From contig CATNEN010000001.1 of NCBI GenBank assembly GCA_950097015.1, positions 22,931,501 through 22,995,500 of the forward strand: DNA of 64,000 nucleotides, in the 5' to 3' direction. The translations under genes were made by a program, and so were the position numbers. Shown here one piece after another: positions 1-12,477 of this stretch (position 1 is the stretch's first letter; each line of letters starts with the position of its first letter). Origin of the DNA: Macrostomum hystrix. Its lineage: Eukaryota; Platyhelminthes; Macrostomidae. The notes beneath the pieces were generated by a model that saw nothing but the letters and a program-made list of their open reading frames with translations, was not told the origin of the DNA and searched no databases.

Positions 1-3000
1 AACTACGGAAGCTACACGCCTTCTCCAACTGGCTGCTTTGATAAACCAACTCCGGGCATGGTTGCCAACGATGGAACTGGCTTGCTCTGCTTTGACGGCC
101 GCAACCTACTGCCCGGCAAGACTTACAACTTCAAGGTGCAGGGCACCAAGGGTACGCGTAAAGGCAAAGCGTCCCTCAGGATTCAGATGGTCTCCAACCT
201 GCCAGCCAACATTGGAATCAGGTGGGCTGGTGTGTTCCCTGTTCAATATAATCTCTAATGAGGTATGCAGACATCAGGTCTGAAAGCTAGCGTGCGTTCT
301 CACCCCTTCCAGGTGCCGCTTCCTCTCAGCCTGTCGCCGAGTCGCCGCTATGACGGACTTTCAGATCATCAACCCATCGGAAACAGCCCAGCTGTCAGGC
401 ACCTGCAATTGCACTGAAGACCCAGCGGTGTGCATGGCCACAGTCTGGCAGATTCGCTACCTGAATGCGTCGAACCAATGGGTCGACCTTGATAATCAGA
501 AGCGTATCGACTTTGTCCAGGGTATGTTTGAGATTGCAATAATAATAATATTTATAGGGGGCTACGTGGACAGTACGTTGCCAGTCAGTGCACACTCTCA
601 TTGTGCCATGGCCGTCGTGGACCTAAATTGCTCGACAAGCCCCCGGCTTTCTCTACGTGGTTGCGCCCTAAATTCTTGAGGCCTCGCAATTACGAAATCT
701 GGACTTAGGAGCCTTGATGCGAGAATCATCGACCTTATACTAACGGCACTCAAACCCCTAAGATTGCAGTTATTCAAACTTTGAGCATATGCAATAATGC
801 AATGTAAAAATTTGCGCCTTCCATAACACGAACAGGTACGTCGAACAAAGAAGTGTCATTCAGCCCGCAACTTTTCAAAAGTGTGAGCTCGAGAAAGTAT
901 CGAGTCTGCCTGAATGTCGGCAACGGAACCAGCTTCGAGGGCGAGGGCTGCATCCAGCTGTTCACCAACACGCTGCCCACTGAGGGCAGTTGCAGTTGCA
1001 ACGCCAGCACCGGAGTGGCTGGGGTTTCAATCTTCAATATCACCTGTTCCGGCTACTCAGATGAAGATGGCATCGATTCCTACAAGTTCTTTCGTGAGTT
1101 GCCAGAAAACTAGCAAATCTTATTGTTGTTTTACTGTAATAATAGACTCACTCATGCTGAACCTATCTTCTATAATTACAGTTGAGAAGGAATTCAATGG
1201 CACCAAGTCCAGCCTATTACTGGGCTTCAGCCAGAACCCGAACTTTGTTGGTCCGTTCCCATTCCTGGCTGACCAGGTCATCATCCGGGTGGTTGTGGCT
1301 GACATCTACGGAGCTTCAGTCAGCAATGCGTTCAACAATATCACGGTTGGTGCAATTTAAATCTAGACTTAAATCCGAACATTGTGTACAGCTGTTCAGT
1401 CCATGGACTGGGGCCGCAACCTAAACCTGACATGTTTACCCTTCCTTAAAAACTACACAGCTGACGAAGCCAAACTCAGCTGTAACCGATGCGGTCATCA
1501 AGAGCATCCTGGGAGGCACGGCGCCTCTGCTGAAAACGCTCAATAAGGGCGACCTGCAGGACTCATGTAGCGAGCTGCAGACAGTGGCGGCCATGGTTGT
1601 GGACTCCAGCCGCAATTCCATTGGAGGTGAGCCGCTTCAGGGACACCTAGGTTTTGGTCCCATTTGCATTGTGAACGAATACGAGCTGTGGTCTCATTGT
1701 TTACTGTTATTTAGTGATCTATGAACGAATACGAGCTGTGGTCTCATTGTTTGCTGTTACTTTGTGATCTATTATATGAACGAATCCGAGCTGTGGTCTC
1801 ATTGTTTGCTGTTATTTTGTGATCTATTATATGAACGAATCCGAGCTGTGGTCTCATTGTTTGCTGTTATTTTGTGATCTATTATATGAACGAATCCGAG
1901 CTGTGGTCTCATTGTTTGCTGTTATATTGCGGCGCAATGCAAACGAAGTAACACCAATGAGGTTGCTATTGAGATGAGAAAAACCTTTGAATTTTTTGCC
2001 CAAGTGAATCAGTGGGCTGGGCTGGCTGCAATTCTTTTCCGTAGGCGTTTCGTCAGTTCCATTGTTTCGAAAGCGAAGTTTTTTATCAGTCTGTTGTCAA
2101 CCAGAGATAAAAATAAAACCAGAAAAACAATGGCAGTTGAGAAGAGAAGCAATGGGTCCTGCGGGTTAAGCGCCAGTTCTCTGAAACAGACATGTTGTCT
2201 CGCAGTTCGTTGGCCTGTCATGCGAAAATCTCCCCGAGAATGGAAAAGGAAGCGACGCGACCACCACTGATGCGGGCTCCCTCATTGCTTCCTGACAATG
2301 GAAGTCAGCAGGAATTGTTCGCGATAAACTTTTTTGTCATCCTGTCAACTGCTTTTGTGTTTCCACTCTCAATTCAGCGCTCACCGGATCCCGCTCCGTG
2401 ACCACGGCCGGCAGCGGCTACGGCGATGGCACCACAAACGGCGAGAGGGTGAGTTCGGATCAAGTTTTTTTTAAGAAGCGACGAGAAATTTTTAATCATT
2501 ATACAACATCAAAGTTCTCATCGATTCGTTGTTTGTCAGAGAGTCTTCTGTGTTAATGTAACATAAAAACTGTGTGTGCATTGTTATACTCGTACAAAAA
2601 AACTGTTGTAATCGTATTCATAAATTCGCGCTTTTGCTGAAATTTAACTTAAAGGTTTTAGCTAACAAGTAGTTTACAGGCTCCTTTTAATTAATCAGTA
2701 AATTGCGTCAGTTGGTATCTCGAGTACGTAGCCTGTTGTAACGTGTCCTTGCACAAAAACTCGATTTCTAATTAGTTTGTAAGTTCTTCATGAAAACCAA
2801 ATAAAACTCGGCCACCTTTTCAAATTAATATTTTTTAGATGGATCAGGTAACGAAGAATGGCTAATTGAATGCGAAAATGATTGTATATACTCACAACAC
2901 AATGCCGCTTTAGTTTGATAGTTGATGCACGGAATGCTTTAAATCACGGTTGTTCTTGACACTAATAACCTCTGATCTGGACTCAAGGCATTCAATACAG

Positions 3001-6000
3001 CTACCAGAAGCCCAGTTGTTCTTATTATAAGTTTGTGCTGCTCCTAAGCTTTTAGCAGTATTAATTGTTAAAATATTTTTCTATTTGCACATCGACACTA
3101 TTTTTTGTGCATCAATCAAGAGCAAACTTAGTTACCTGGTCAATTAACTCTTCCGACATTGCAGGGAGGAGCAGTGCAGGTAGGGAGCTTTGGTACATTG
3201 CTACCAGCCCGTAGCCCCACCTGTTTTGCTATTTCGTGACGTCGATTTTCATTACCGGAATTTATATTTGTTCAAGCGGATGAGCCTCCATAAACTGAAA
3301 TGGCTTGCATGGATAATTAATTTTATCTTGAACAGACTCTCTTGCTTTTTTCAGTCATTCTTTTCCTCAGCGCAAAAAAGGATCTGCATATTTCATATCC
3401 GGAACTCAATTTTTGTATGAATTTTCCTCTCGTCATTTTTTTTCCCGACCAAATAATTATGATTCCTCTATTCTAAAACATTCTGTACTGATAACATCAC
3501 TTTGTCTGTTGGATCAGACGTTGACAATGTCTGTTGGAAATTTTAGAAAATCGATGCAATGTCACCCAAGGACCAGGCCATCTACCAGAAGGAGCGAGAC
3601 GACAGGGCCAAAGTGCTGCTGACTTTGACTAACTTCTTGCCCACAATGACCGCCGTGAACGCCAAGCAGATCGAGCTGATAGGCACCAGCATGCAGTACA
3701 TCAGCTCCGGAATGGACGACCTGCCAAGATCAGCCCAGGTAAAATCTCTCATAAACAGAAAAAACGCAATCCTCGAGTTCTTTAACGATAATCAACATGT
3801 CTACCTTCACAATGGAAGCTTTTTGCTTCACTTCCTGATGATTGACTATCCTGGGACCACACACAAACAGACCTGTGTTTTTGTGTTGTCCTTGACAACC
3901 TATTCAGCCGCTCACTTCCCTAAAAAGGCTCCGAGTGATTAAAGACAGGTGGTTTTTTGCGGGCAAAAAGCAGAATAATGAAAGATGGGAATGGAGGAGG
4001 AGAGAAAACAACAGTTATGAGGACTACCAAGCCCGTTCAGCATCCCCACTCAAAGGCCTCCGTAAACCGTGTCATCCTCAATAGACTACTTTCTGCAGGA
4101 ACGTCACGATTCACCTGCCGCCACTGAGGGCACTGACATACGCAGTCATAAGTCTAAGCTATTGTCTTTCTGTCAAACATTTCTTTAATTTTTTCCATCA
4201 TCGATCAATTCCGTGGGCCCCAATAATCAGGAAACATCGTACTGCGCTTTAGCATCGTTAATCATTGTCGAAAACTACTTTTCATCCTATTCTTCTTCCT
4301 CATTTTGACGCAGCAGTCGTGAATGAAGAATTAGCTGTTATACGCTTTTCATTCGAACTAGGCTGTTTTCAGTGTGACTATTCAACAAAAACAGAAACGG
4401 AATTTATTCAGGTGCTGTCACTTTCTGTATCTCTCAAGTGTCTCTTTGAAGTTTGCACTTTTGATGCGCAAATAGGCCACAAGAGTGAGATGTCTGCATA
4501 ATGAAAGTGGAAAAGCTAGGGATTGCATAAAGTGTCGTGCCTATGAATATACAAGGCACTTGTAGAAAGTTAAATCTCAGCAGCACAGAGAAGTAAGCAG
4601 ACGCACCTGTTGTCTCTAAATTTCCGCAGCTGGGCTGCAAGAACAAGGCAGTGGAGATGGTGGCCTCCATCGGCGCGATCAGCGACTCGGTGTCCAAGGA
4701 GGAGATGGTGGCTGTGGCTCGTCCTCTCATCACCTCACTGTCGCAGACGATGTCGGTAAGCAGCTTGCTGATTGGGCTAGATGTACAGCCAGTGGCGCAG
4801 CTGCAGCTGTTCAAAGGCGCTTCCAAAGGCTGTGTACAGCTGTTCAGTCCATGGACTGGGCTGACAAAATTCCTACCCCAGCGGATGCTCGGCCCCGTTT
4901 TACAGTTTAGCGAACTGAAGCACCAAGCAATTGCCTTGCTAAATGGTACTAATTGTCTCACTTGGGCTAAAATTCGAACCCCTGACCTCTCGCTCTCGGA
5001 AGCTCCAGCCATTAGACGACAAGCTGCACAGTAGCCTATCACTATCAGTGCATCAAGGCAATAAATATATCAAGGGAGCTTAACCGCATGCATTAATGCG
5101 GTGTCAATCTAGGTCGATTAAAATCGATGGCATGAAAAAATGAAAGAAATGAAAGAAACCACACTATGGAACCGAAACCAAGCCATATGTCAGGTAATGT
5201 AGCTCGTTTAATAAAGAGTGAATAGATGAAGGTAACCGTTAACATAGATAAGATGGGTAATCGTTCTTGGTTCGATGCCTTATTTTTTCGGCAGAACCGT
5301 CCATTGCCGTGACACCAGGTCGTTGGTCGATAAGGATACAAGAAAATTATTTCGTTGGAAATTAAAAAAGTTGAAATTCTTAACTAGCCCTACTAACTCA
5401 GCCGTATTTAACGGAAAACCGCACGCCTAGGCCGCGAGTACGCAAGTAAACTGGGGCATCAACAGCGACGTCACTGCTGCCATGCACACAGACACCTACG
5501 AGTACGATACCGACTGGGAGTCGCCCCGGGCAGGCTTCATGAGCAGCAGATCAACTGGGGACGCAGGCATGAGCTTCATCAAGGAGACCAACGGCATCGT
5601 GCAGGGCAAGGTCTCCACCGAGGTCAGCAACGACGGCATGGTTGCCCTAGGCGCTCTGACCAACATCCTGGCCTCCAAGCAGATCCAAGGCGATGAGCCG
5701 ATGAAAATTGTCACACCGCAGCTGAGCCTTGTAATAAACAAGACGAACCCGGACAGTCTCAGCGGCCTGCAGGTGGAGACAGGTCGATCGAGGGTCTCGC
5801 TGCCGAGAGATCTGTGCAGCCTCACAAAGTCCAGAATCGCCAGTGGACAGTGCAGCGGACCGGACAGCGCTATCGCCATGACTGCCTTTGCCGTGCCCAC
5901 GAACCCATTCGTGAAGACGCCTACCAACAATGGCGACTGCACCATTCCCAATTCGGCCGAAGTGGTCACTCTCAACTTCCTGGACAGAAACGGCAAGGAG

Positions 6001-9000
6001 ATCCGCATTGGCAACACTGGCGATAGTGGCTGCTTTGAGATCAACATCAACAAGGATCCAACGTTTCTTGAGCCGAACTTCACCGATCCGAATCCGTTGC
6101 AGCCGATACCCCGACTCCCTGCTGGCGTTGAGGTCCCCGGCACAGCTGCAGGACCATTTGAAAGGAACGAAGTCATCTATCAGAAGCTGATTCTGCACGA
6201 CTTCCAGTTGACCGGAAGTGATCAATCTGTCCACTTTCAGGTGGAGTTCGACAACTTCACCCTCAACGTGTCCAAGTGCCGCCAGTTCCTGGTTGTTGGT
6301 CGCCTCTGGCGCGCACCGTCGCTTATGGATAAGAACGAAGGCTTTGACTGGTGGAGCATGGTGCCGCGACACACTCGCTACTGCTATGAGCCTCCAGGCA
6401 AAAATGAACCGGATCCATTCACATTCTTTGTCTCCAACGACAAGTTCAATAAGGTCAAGGCCCGGGTGCGCAAAGAGGCGTCGGACTGGGACAAGGATGT
6501 CAACAAGGTCAAGTTTGGTGTGCGAGAACTCGAAGAGAGTGAGTGGAACATGTACACCGAGAACAATCGGCCGCCGTGTCCGTATCCGTATCACAAGCAG
6601 TTTACCATCAAGTACCGGGTGCGCATTTTCAGCGCCAGTTGCTACGCTATTAGACCCAATGAGGCGTCCTGGAGCACCTCCGGGTGCGTGGTCGGCAACA
6701 TGACAACAGTGCGCACGACCCAGTGCCTTTGCACCCATCTCACCTCCTTTGCCGGCGGCTGGGTCGAGTCGCCAAACACTATCGATTGGAATTATGTGTT
6801 CTCGAACTTTGACTTCACCAAGAATCCGACTCTGTTTGTGACTCAGATTGTCATCGCGGTTGTCTTCATTATGGTCTTCTTGTGGGCTCGACACGGCGAT
6901 AAGAAGGATCTTGAGAAGGTGAGATAAGCAGGCTTTGATGAATGTTTATTATCAGCTTGATTAATAATTATTATTCCACATTCTATCAGCTCGGCGTGAC
7001 TCCACTGTACGACAACAATCCTGAGCACAAGTATCTGTACGAGATTGTCGTGAGCACTGGTATGCGGCGCGGGGCTGGCACAGAGTCTAGAGTGCACTTC
7101 ATTCTGAGCGGTGAGAGAGATGAAACAGACATCAGGCCGCTCGAGGACAAGAAGAGGCGGGTTCTGCAGAGGGGCTGTGTTGACCGCTTCCTGATGGCTG
7201 TCGAAAGGTATTTAATTTTCCTAGTTAATAGAAAATTTAAGCACTTGATTCTTATTTTCTTTGCGGACTGAAGGATGTTATTATCTCAAGCAAATTCGGG
7301 AGCTGATATAAAGGCATTTGGCGACTGCATTTTTATGGTTATAGTTTAAAGAAAACAGCATTATTTTCTCAAATTCAGACCCCTCGGCTCGCTGAATTTC
7401 ATCCGCATCTGGCACGACAACAGTGGCAGGGGCTCGGCTGCTTCCTGGTACTGCAACTCCGTCGTGGTTATCGACCTGCAGACTCGTCTTCGCTATCACT
7501 TCGTGCTCAACCGCTGGCTTGCAGTGGAAGAAGACGATGGCTGCGTTGATCGTGTGGTTCCAGTGGCTGGTTTGGAAGAGCTGAAGGACTTTAACTATAT
7601 GTTCTCAACTCAGACGAAGAAAGATTTTACAGACGGTCACCTGTGGTTGTCTATCATGGCCCGTCCGCCAGAATCGAGATTCACCCGTGTCGAGCGAGTT
7701 GCCTGCTGTCTGTTCCTCCTATTCCTGACCATGGTAACTACCTGCATGTTCTACCAGAAGGAGGGTCCGACCAAGGCTTCGGCAACCAGCGGACTGAACA
7801 TCGGTCCTTTCTCCCTGACACCGCGAATGGTTTGGGTCGGTGTTGTCACAAACATCATCACCTTCGTGCCGCTGTTTCTGGTCATGGAGCTTTTCCGCCG
7901 CTCTCGTCTCCGTGTCGGCTACATCAACCAGCTTAAGAAGGCCATAGACGACCACTTCGACGGCTCGGATCCGGACGACTTCGCGAACTCGGAGCAGAGC
8001 TCCAAGTACAAGGTGCAGCAGACCCCAAAAGCACAGCCAACAAAGCCTGTGCGACCTGCCGCTTCGGCTTCTGCCAAGCAAGTGAATGTCGACGTTGAAG
8101 AAGACGAAGAGAAGCCGCCAAAGCGGCCGCTACGATTCCCGTGGTGGGTGCGCATTATCTCCTGGACGATACTGATTGTTGGCACAGCTACATCGGCTGT
8201 ATTTACCACCTTCTACGGCATACAGTTCGGCGACGATACCTGCAAGAAATGGATTTCGTCTTTGTTCGTGTCCTTCTTCGCCTCAGTCATGCTCTCCCAG
8301 CCGCTGAAGGTGCTGCTCGTGGCAGTATTCTTTGCTCTGCTGTGCAAGAAGCAGAACAGCAACGAAGAGGAGGAATTCCTGGACGATGAAGAGGAAGTTC
8401 TCAACGAGCTTGGACAGCGTTACGGCCTGCGCGGCGACGAGGAGTGGATGTACGGCGAAGACGAAGACGGTCGGCAGCGCAAGAGTGGCATCGAACCACC
8501 GAACGCCGAGCTTTTGGAGCGAGCCCGCGAACGCCGGCTGAAGGAGAAGAAAATGTTTGAAATTATTCGGGAAATTGTCTTCTACTTTCTGTTTTATCTT
8601 CTCCTGCTTTTGGTCACATTCGCGTTCCGTGATCCAAACCTGTACGACATGAAATCACAGATGGTGCGGCTGTTCCTGCCCAGACTCGATAACGCCACCG
8701 GAGAGGGCATTCCCGGCATTTCAACCGAGGCCCAGTTCTGGCAGTGGCTGGAGACGAAGTTCATTCCTGGAATCCGGGCTGACAGATGGTACAATGGAAA
8801 TCCGCCCTTGTTCCAGAGAGGCTACACAGGTGACAGGGTCGGCAGACTGGTTGGCTATGCAATCATGCGGCAGAAGCGTAACAAGCTCAACACCTGCTCA
8901 GTGCAGCCTAGTGTGCGCTATCTGGTGAAGAACTGCATCGATACTTACAACTTTCAGGATGAGGAAAAAGGAAACTTTGATGCGAAATGGCAGGCCTACA

Positions 9001-11470
9001 ATCCCAACACTAGCGCACTGCCTCGAAACGAGGCATTCCGCTACACCTCAGGTGCTCAGCTCAAGAGCTTCGGGCCCTACATGGCCAGGATGCACACTTA
9101 CTCGCCAGGAGGCTACGTGTTCCAATTCCGCGGATCACTCAAGTCCATCATGTCGAACATCACGGAACTCAAGACGCTGCAATGGCTGGACAAGCAGACG
9201 CGGGCCATCTTTCTGGAGTTCGCATTCTACAACCCGAATGTGAACCTGTTCGGCATCGGCACAGTGGTGTTCGAACTTGAAGGCAGCGGAGGAATGGTCG
9301 GAATCTACCGCTTCCAAGCCGCTAACCTGCTCAGCTTCCTAGTTTCTGGTGTAAAAGGATTCGAGATCGCCTGTCAAGTTCTCTTCTGCATCGTTCTCAT
9401 TGCCTACATGGTTAAGGAGGCTCGCAAGATGTACAAAGAGCGACTTCAGTACGTGCACAAAATTTGGAACATCGCCGAGATGTTTATTCTGATAGGTTCG
9501 ATGGCCAGCGTTGCCGCTTATGCTTATGTTCTCTACGAGACATCGCAACTCACCGCAGAGTTTAGCAAATACGGCGGCAACGTCTACTTGAACTTCCAGT
9601 ACGTGGCCTTTTGGAACGAATACCTGACGTACTTCACTGCCTTCATTGTGTTCGTCTCAACTCTCAAGTTTGTTCGTCTGTTGCGCTTCAACAAGCGCAT
9701 GGGCATGCTCGGCGATGTGCTGCGCGTCGCGTCCAGGGACATTCGCCAGTTCTTCCTCATGTTCTTCATCATCTTTGCGGCCTTCATCCAGACCTTCTAC
9801 CTGGTGTTCATGGACCAGCTGTACGGCTACTGCACCTTCATCTACACCATGGAGCAGCTCATGCAGATCGCTCTTGGCAAATTCAAATTCCTGGATCTGT
9901 ACATCGCAGAGCCCATCATTGGACCGCTTATATTTTCTGCCTACACAATCTTCATCATTTTCATCCTGCTGAATATGTTCGTTGCCATCCTCAACGAGGC
10001 CTTTGCCAAGGTGCGCGACGATGTTGAGAAGCAGGAGAATGAGCACGAGATGCTGGACTTCATCATTCAAAAGTGAGTTGAATATAAAAAACCTTGGAGC
10101 CTTCAAAGGTTTCATACATATCGATTAAATATCACTAGGTTTAAGTGTCACTTCACTGTGTAGTAGCTTCTGCAAATACTAAGTGAATTATAACAAACCA
10201 AAATTATACATTTCCTGTTCCCCATCACACTTTATGCTCCGACGCCTTCTTCAGAGTTGCCTCATGTCGCAAATAAAATAGTTGGTGTGGCTCGTAGAAA
10301 TTGATCAATCGTATCAAATATTATGCAGTTCCTTGCCGCTGTAAGACGGAACATTACAATTGTTTAACATATGTCAGCCAGCAAACACCTGCTAAGTTGC
10401 TCGTTGGCACGAGTGCTCTCAGCTCCCGAGAGCCGGTGAGATATCGGATCTCGCATTCTTTCCCGTCTCCACCAGAGCAACTTGACACGAACGCAGATGG
10501 CTGGCTAGAACAAAGGGGAACGAGAGGACAGAGATGGCCAACCACCTCTCGCAGAAATTCAGTGCCGATTCTCCGGTTGAATTGGCCATACCAATGTAGC
10601 CAAGCAGCTGCACCAAACCGCTTATCTGGCTGACGACTCAAATCTTCCTATCCCTGGTTGAGGAGGAATGCAGCAGAGCAAATACTGCTGCCGTGCCTAC
10701 CAGCTAGATAGAAAGTGCATGCGTCAGACACTCCTTGGAGGGTAGATGGATGGACTTCTTCAGTCCCTTTTTCTTTTTATGGCTGAAAAACGAGAAGCAA
10801 GTTTGGCCGTTTGTTTCACTTCATTTGCACTGCGACAATTAACTGCAAGCAGAGGCAAAGGCTAAGCTAGATAGCTGATGCTGGGTTGAGCTAAAATTTG
10901 GGATTGCTAACCAGACACAGAGCTTTGCCCCCAGAAGGTTGTGTTTTGCTGTTTTTTTTCATGGACGCCAACTTTCCCCTGTTCTATCCTAATGCTCTTC
11001 ATGCTTGGTACGGAGGCACTGTATAATTAGATTTTAGTCAGCTGCACTCACCCGGTGATCATTGTGATTGTCATGTTCCATGCCCGGCACCAAACACCAA
11101 TGTCCTCCCCGTTGGCATCGGCAGGGTGATGGTCTCGGTTGGCATGGGCAGCAGCCGGGCTGCCAGAACCTACTTCGGCCACAACCTCGCCGAGAGTGAC
11201 TACCGCTCCCACTCATTCGAGGAGGAGGTGGGTGTCGCTCTGCCATCGCGTATCGACAGCCTGGTGGAGTTCATCGAGAAGGTCTACTTTGAGGAGGCCA
11301 AGAAGAAACGCCGTCGCGCCGCGGCTGGCAAGGCCTACGAGATTGCTGCGGACGGTACCGACGCCACCGTCGGGGTCAACGACGGCACAATGGAGTCGCG
11401 GCCAACCACAGCCGGTTCCGGCAAAGTCGGAGGATCCGCCGATCGAGACCTGACCCGGATCTACAACTGA
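1..11470 (+). CDS. Polycystin-1-like protein (REJ-GPS-PLAT-11TM), 3' part, 13 exons
   Basis: Exons by eye: 1-221, 313-521, 836-1093, 1182-1345, 1461-1626, 2378-2448, 3165-3179, 3547-3738, 4630-4755, 5431-6918, 6990-7207, 7379-10072, 11125-11470; all introns are GT-AG and every phase joins, giving 2055 residues before TGA. The 5' end lies outside the window. Domain order matches polycystin-1/PKD1L proteins: REJ region (residues about 1-470, many Cys pairs such as GSCSC), GAIN/GPS with CLCTHLTSF near residue 910, first TM at about 942-962, PLAT at about 975-1120, five more TMs, an extracellular polycystin domain (WYNGNPPLFQRGY), and the six-TM PKD channel part ending ILLNMFVAILNEAF. The C-terminal exon is basic and helical. 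Family role: receptor-channel subunit at ciliary or plasma membranes, usually paired with PKD2, cleaved at the GPS. Which PKD1 paralogue this is cannot be told without the N-terminus. Poly-A candidates follow at 11555 and 11629. Confidence 0.9.
570..700 (-). repeat. Decayed SINE-B fragment in a polycystin intron
   Basis: Minus-oriented stretch resembling better copies at 22493-22790 and 47800-48130: cactctcattgtgcc, ctaaattgctcgacaagccccc, and gcgccctaaattcttgaggcctcgc. Clearly older and more diverged than the other copies. Confidence 0.5.
1378..1425 (-). repeat. SINE-A tail fragment
   Basis: Contains the block tgtacagctgttcagtcc followed by atggactggg, shared with six other places in this window. 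Only the terminal block is present, inside a 115-nt intron of the polycystin gene. It runs in minus orientation relative to the full-length copies. Confidence 0.7.
1671..1927 (+). repeat. Five-copy tandem repeat, 50-55 bp unit
   Basis: Units begin with atgaacgaat and contain cgagctgtggtctcattgtt and gtgatctat. Starts are at 1671, 1721, 1776, 1831 and 1886; the first unit is 50 bp and the next three are 55 bp because ttata was gained before the unit start. Lies wholly within the 1627-2377 intron. Confidence 0.92.
2449..3546 (+). other. Polycystin introns around the microexon
   Basis: AT-rich intron sequence apart from the proposed microexon at 3165-3179. I see no other coding signal, repeat or RNA gene. 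Confidence 0.6.
3165..3179 (+). CDS. 15-nt microexon candidate of the polycystin gene
   Basis: Pattern: cattgcag|GGAGGAGCAGTGCAG|gtaggg. It codes five residues (GGAVQ) and is a multiple of three between phase-0 neighbours, so it can be skipped without changing frame. It sits in an otherwise empty 1.1-kb intron. Support is only the two splice sites and phase; transcript data are absent. Confidence 0.4.
3739..4629 (+). other. Polycystin intron, no recognisable content
   Basis: Unremarkable intron of 891 bp between phase-0 exons. I found no repeat family member and no convincing ORF. Confidence 0.6.
4831..5030 (-). repeat. Full-length SINE-A (tRNA-derived), minus orientation
   Basis: Read on the minus strand it begins gtgcagcttgtcgtctaatgg, continues through an A-box-like tggctggagcttccg and a B-box ggggttcgaatttt, and ends in the conserved block gtccatggactgaacagctgtaca. 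Length is about 200 bp. The head folds like a tRNA-derived Pol III promoter; the tail block recurs at 1378, 13131, 34028, 35524 and 41421. It lies in the intron before the GPS exon. Confidence 0.8.
5431..6918 (+). CDS. Polycystin exon: GAIN domain, GPS and first TM
   Basis: This 1488-nt phase-0 exon encodes 496 residues. The first two thirds are GAIN-like beta-rich sequence with paired Cys. The GPS motif is seen as TTQCLCTHLTSFAGGW (codon CAT at 6736), so family autocleavage would fall between Leu and Thr of HLT. It then runs through FVTQIVIAVVFIMVFLWAR (first TM) to a cytosolic basic DKKDLEK, directly before the PLAT exon. The acceptor is cctag at 5426-5430 and the donor is AAG|gtgaga. The HL|T/S cleavage site and flanking Cys are intact, so cleavage competence is expected but inferred. 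Confidence 0.88.
6990..10072 (+). CDS. Polycystin exons: PLAT domain plus channel module
   Basis: Two exons (6990-7207 and 7379-10072, joined in phase 2). The PLAT/LH2 domain starts LYEIVVSTGMRRGAGT and continues over the junction (LNFIRIWHDNSGRG...WYCNSVVVID). TM-like stretches follow at about 7690-7750, 7830-7900, 8140-8220, 8255-8345 and 8565-8630, separated by acidic cytosolic linkers. Next come an extracellular domain of about 240 residues and a six-TM channel region at about 9340-10010. The pore stretch reads QLMQIALGKFKF: the position that is acidic in PKD2 (LGD) is Lys here. The exon ends in an acidic helix (EKQENEHEMLDF). Confidence 0.88.
10073..11124 (+). other. Last polycystin intron
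   Basis: A 1052-bp intron (AA|gtgagt to ggcag|GGTGATG). ORFs inside it on both strands show no family resemblance. No repeat recognised. Confidence 0.7.
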
Positions 11471-11554
11471 GCCAGGGTTGACTCAATGATCAAGCGATAA
11501 CTAACGCACACCGCCACAATGTACTTTTTGGGAGGCTTTATGAACCTGCGTGAA

Positions 11555-11634
11555 ATTAAAAACTATCTTTATGAACATTTTGGCGTCTTTTTACAAGGAC
11601 AAGATTACTTAAGGGCGAAACTTTAGTAAATAAA
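11555..11634 (+). other. Candidate polyadenylation signals of the polycystin gene
   Basis: ATTAAA at 11555-11560 and AATAAA at 11629-11634 lie 85 and 159 nt after the TGA at 11468-11470. Either could serve; no transcript evidence. Confidence 0.45.
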
Positions 11635-12477
11635 TTTTCGTTAAATAAATAGGCTCTTAAAACATAAGTGTTGCTTGCCCTAATAGAAATTAGACAGTTT
11701 GCTCTACAGAAATATCCTGTGTTGTCTCTTTTGTCATTCTTTCTAATGTCTACTAACCCAGCTTCTAACAGGTAGAAAATTCTGTCTTGTGACGTTTTTG
11801 CTCGATTCCCAGTTATTCGTCTGTCCACACATTGTGCGTCGCTATCAAATTTATTTTGCTGTGACAAAATAATGTGATCTTTTTTTCTCCTAAAAACCAA
11901 GCCAGATTAAGTAGATTGCTGCTTTTCTGCACCTCCATGCTGCTGTTTGCAGTAACTTTTTAAACCTAGTTGTGATGCCTCTTCAAAATAGACTTCATAC
12001 AGATCTGCTATTTTATCTATTGACAAGAAAAAATATTTTCTCGAGAATCATTGTAAACCCTTTTGTTCCACGTTGCTTTACGCTAAATATTTCAGTCTAA
12101 TCGGTTAGAAAATAAAGTGCACGCTCGTAAGGTCGAAAATTTGAAAATCAAGAAGAGACAATACATAGTGTGGCAGAAAAAACTTCTAGCCTTCACCTTT
12201 AAAATGTATTATTTTATGCGAGAATCACATATGCGAAGTTTCCCACAGTAAGTTTCCTTATGGGATTTTAAGGAGGCATAAATATGGATGGAAAAGTTGA
12301 TGTTGAAGATGGATTTCGTTATCAAATATTGTCCTAAAACTTATGACATTAAAATGTGTCTTTAAAACTAGCCACTAAACTTTGCTGGTTTCATAGCAAT
12401 TAATTATGCGTCCTCCTAAAAACGAGGACTGAGAAACGATTTGAGGACTAGCACTATGTTTTAATAGATTAAATAAA

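Noticed and set aside
4831-5030. Possible functional tRNA genes at SINE heads (also 34028, 38316, 46483, 47800)
   Set aside because: A and B boxes are present but the cloverleaf arms and anticodon stem do not pair well by eye, and each is fused to a SINE body.
4434-5042. 202-aa minus ORF over a polycystin exon and SINE-A
   Set aside because: Composite of exon antisense and SINE sequence; no domain.
5496-6894. Minus-strand ORFs of 226 and 415 aa
   Set aside because: Antisense shadows of the polycystin GAIN/GPS exon, which has clear domain signatures on plus.
11034-11246. Minus ORF opposite the last polycystin exon
   Set aside because: Plus frame is in exact phase with the preceding exon and ends in a stop followed by poly-A signals; minus frame is a shadow.
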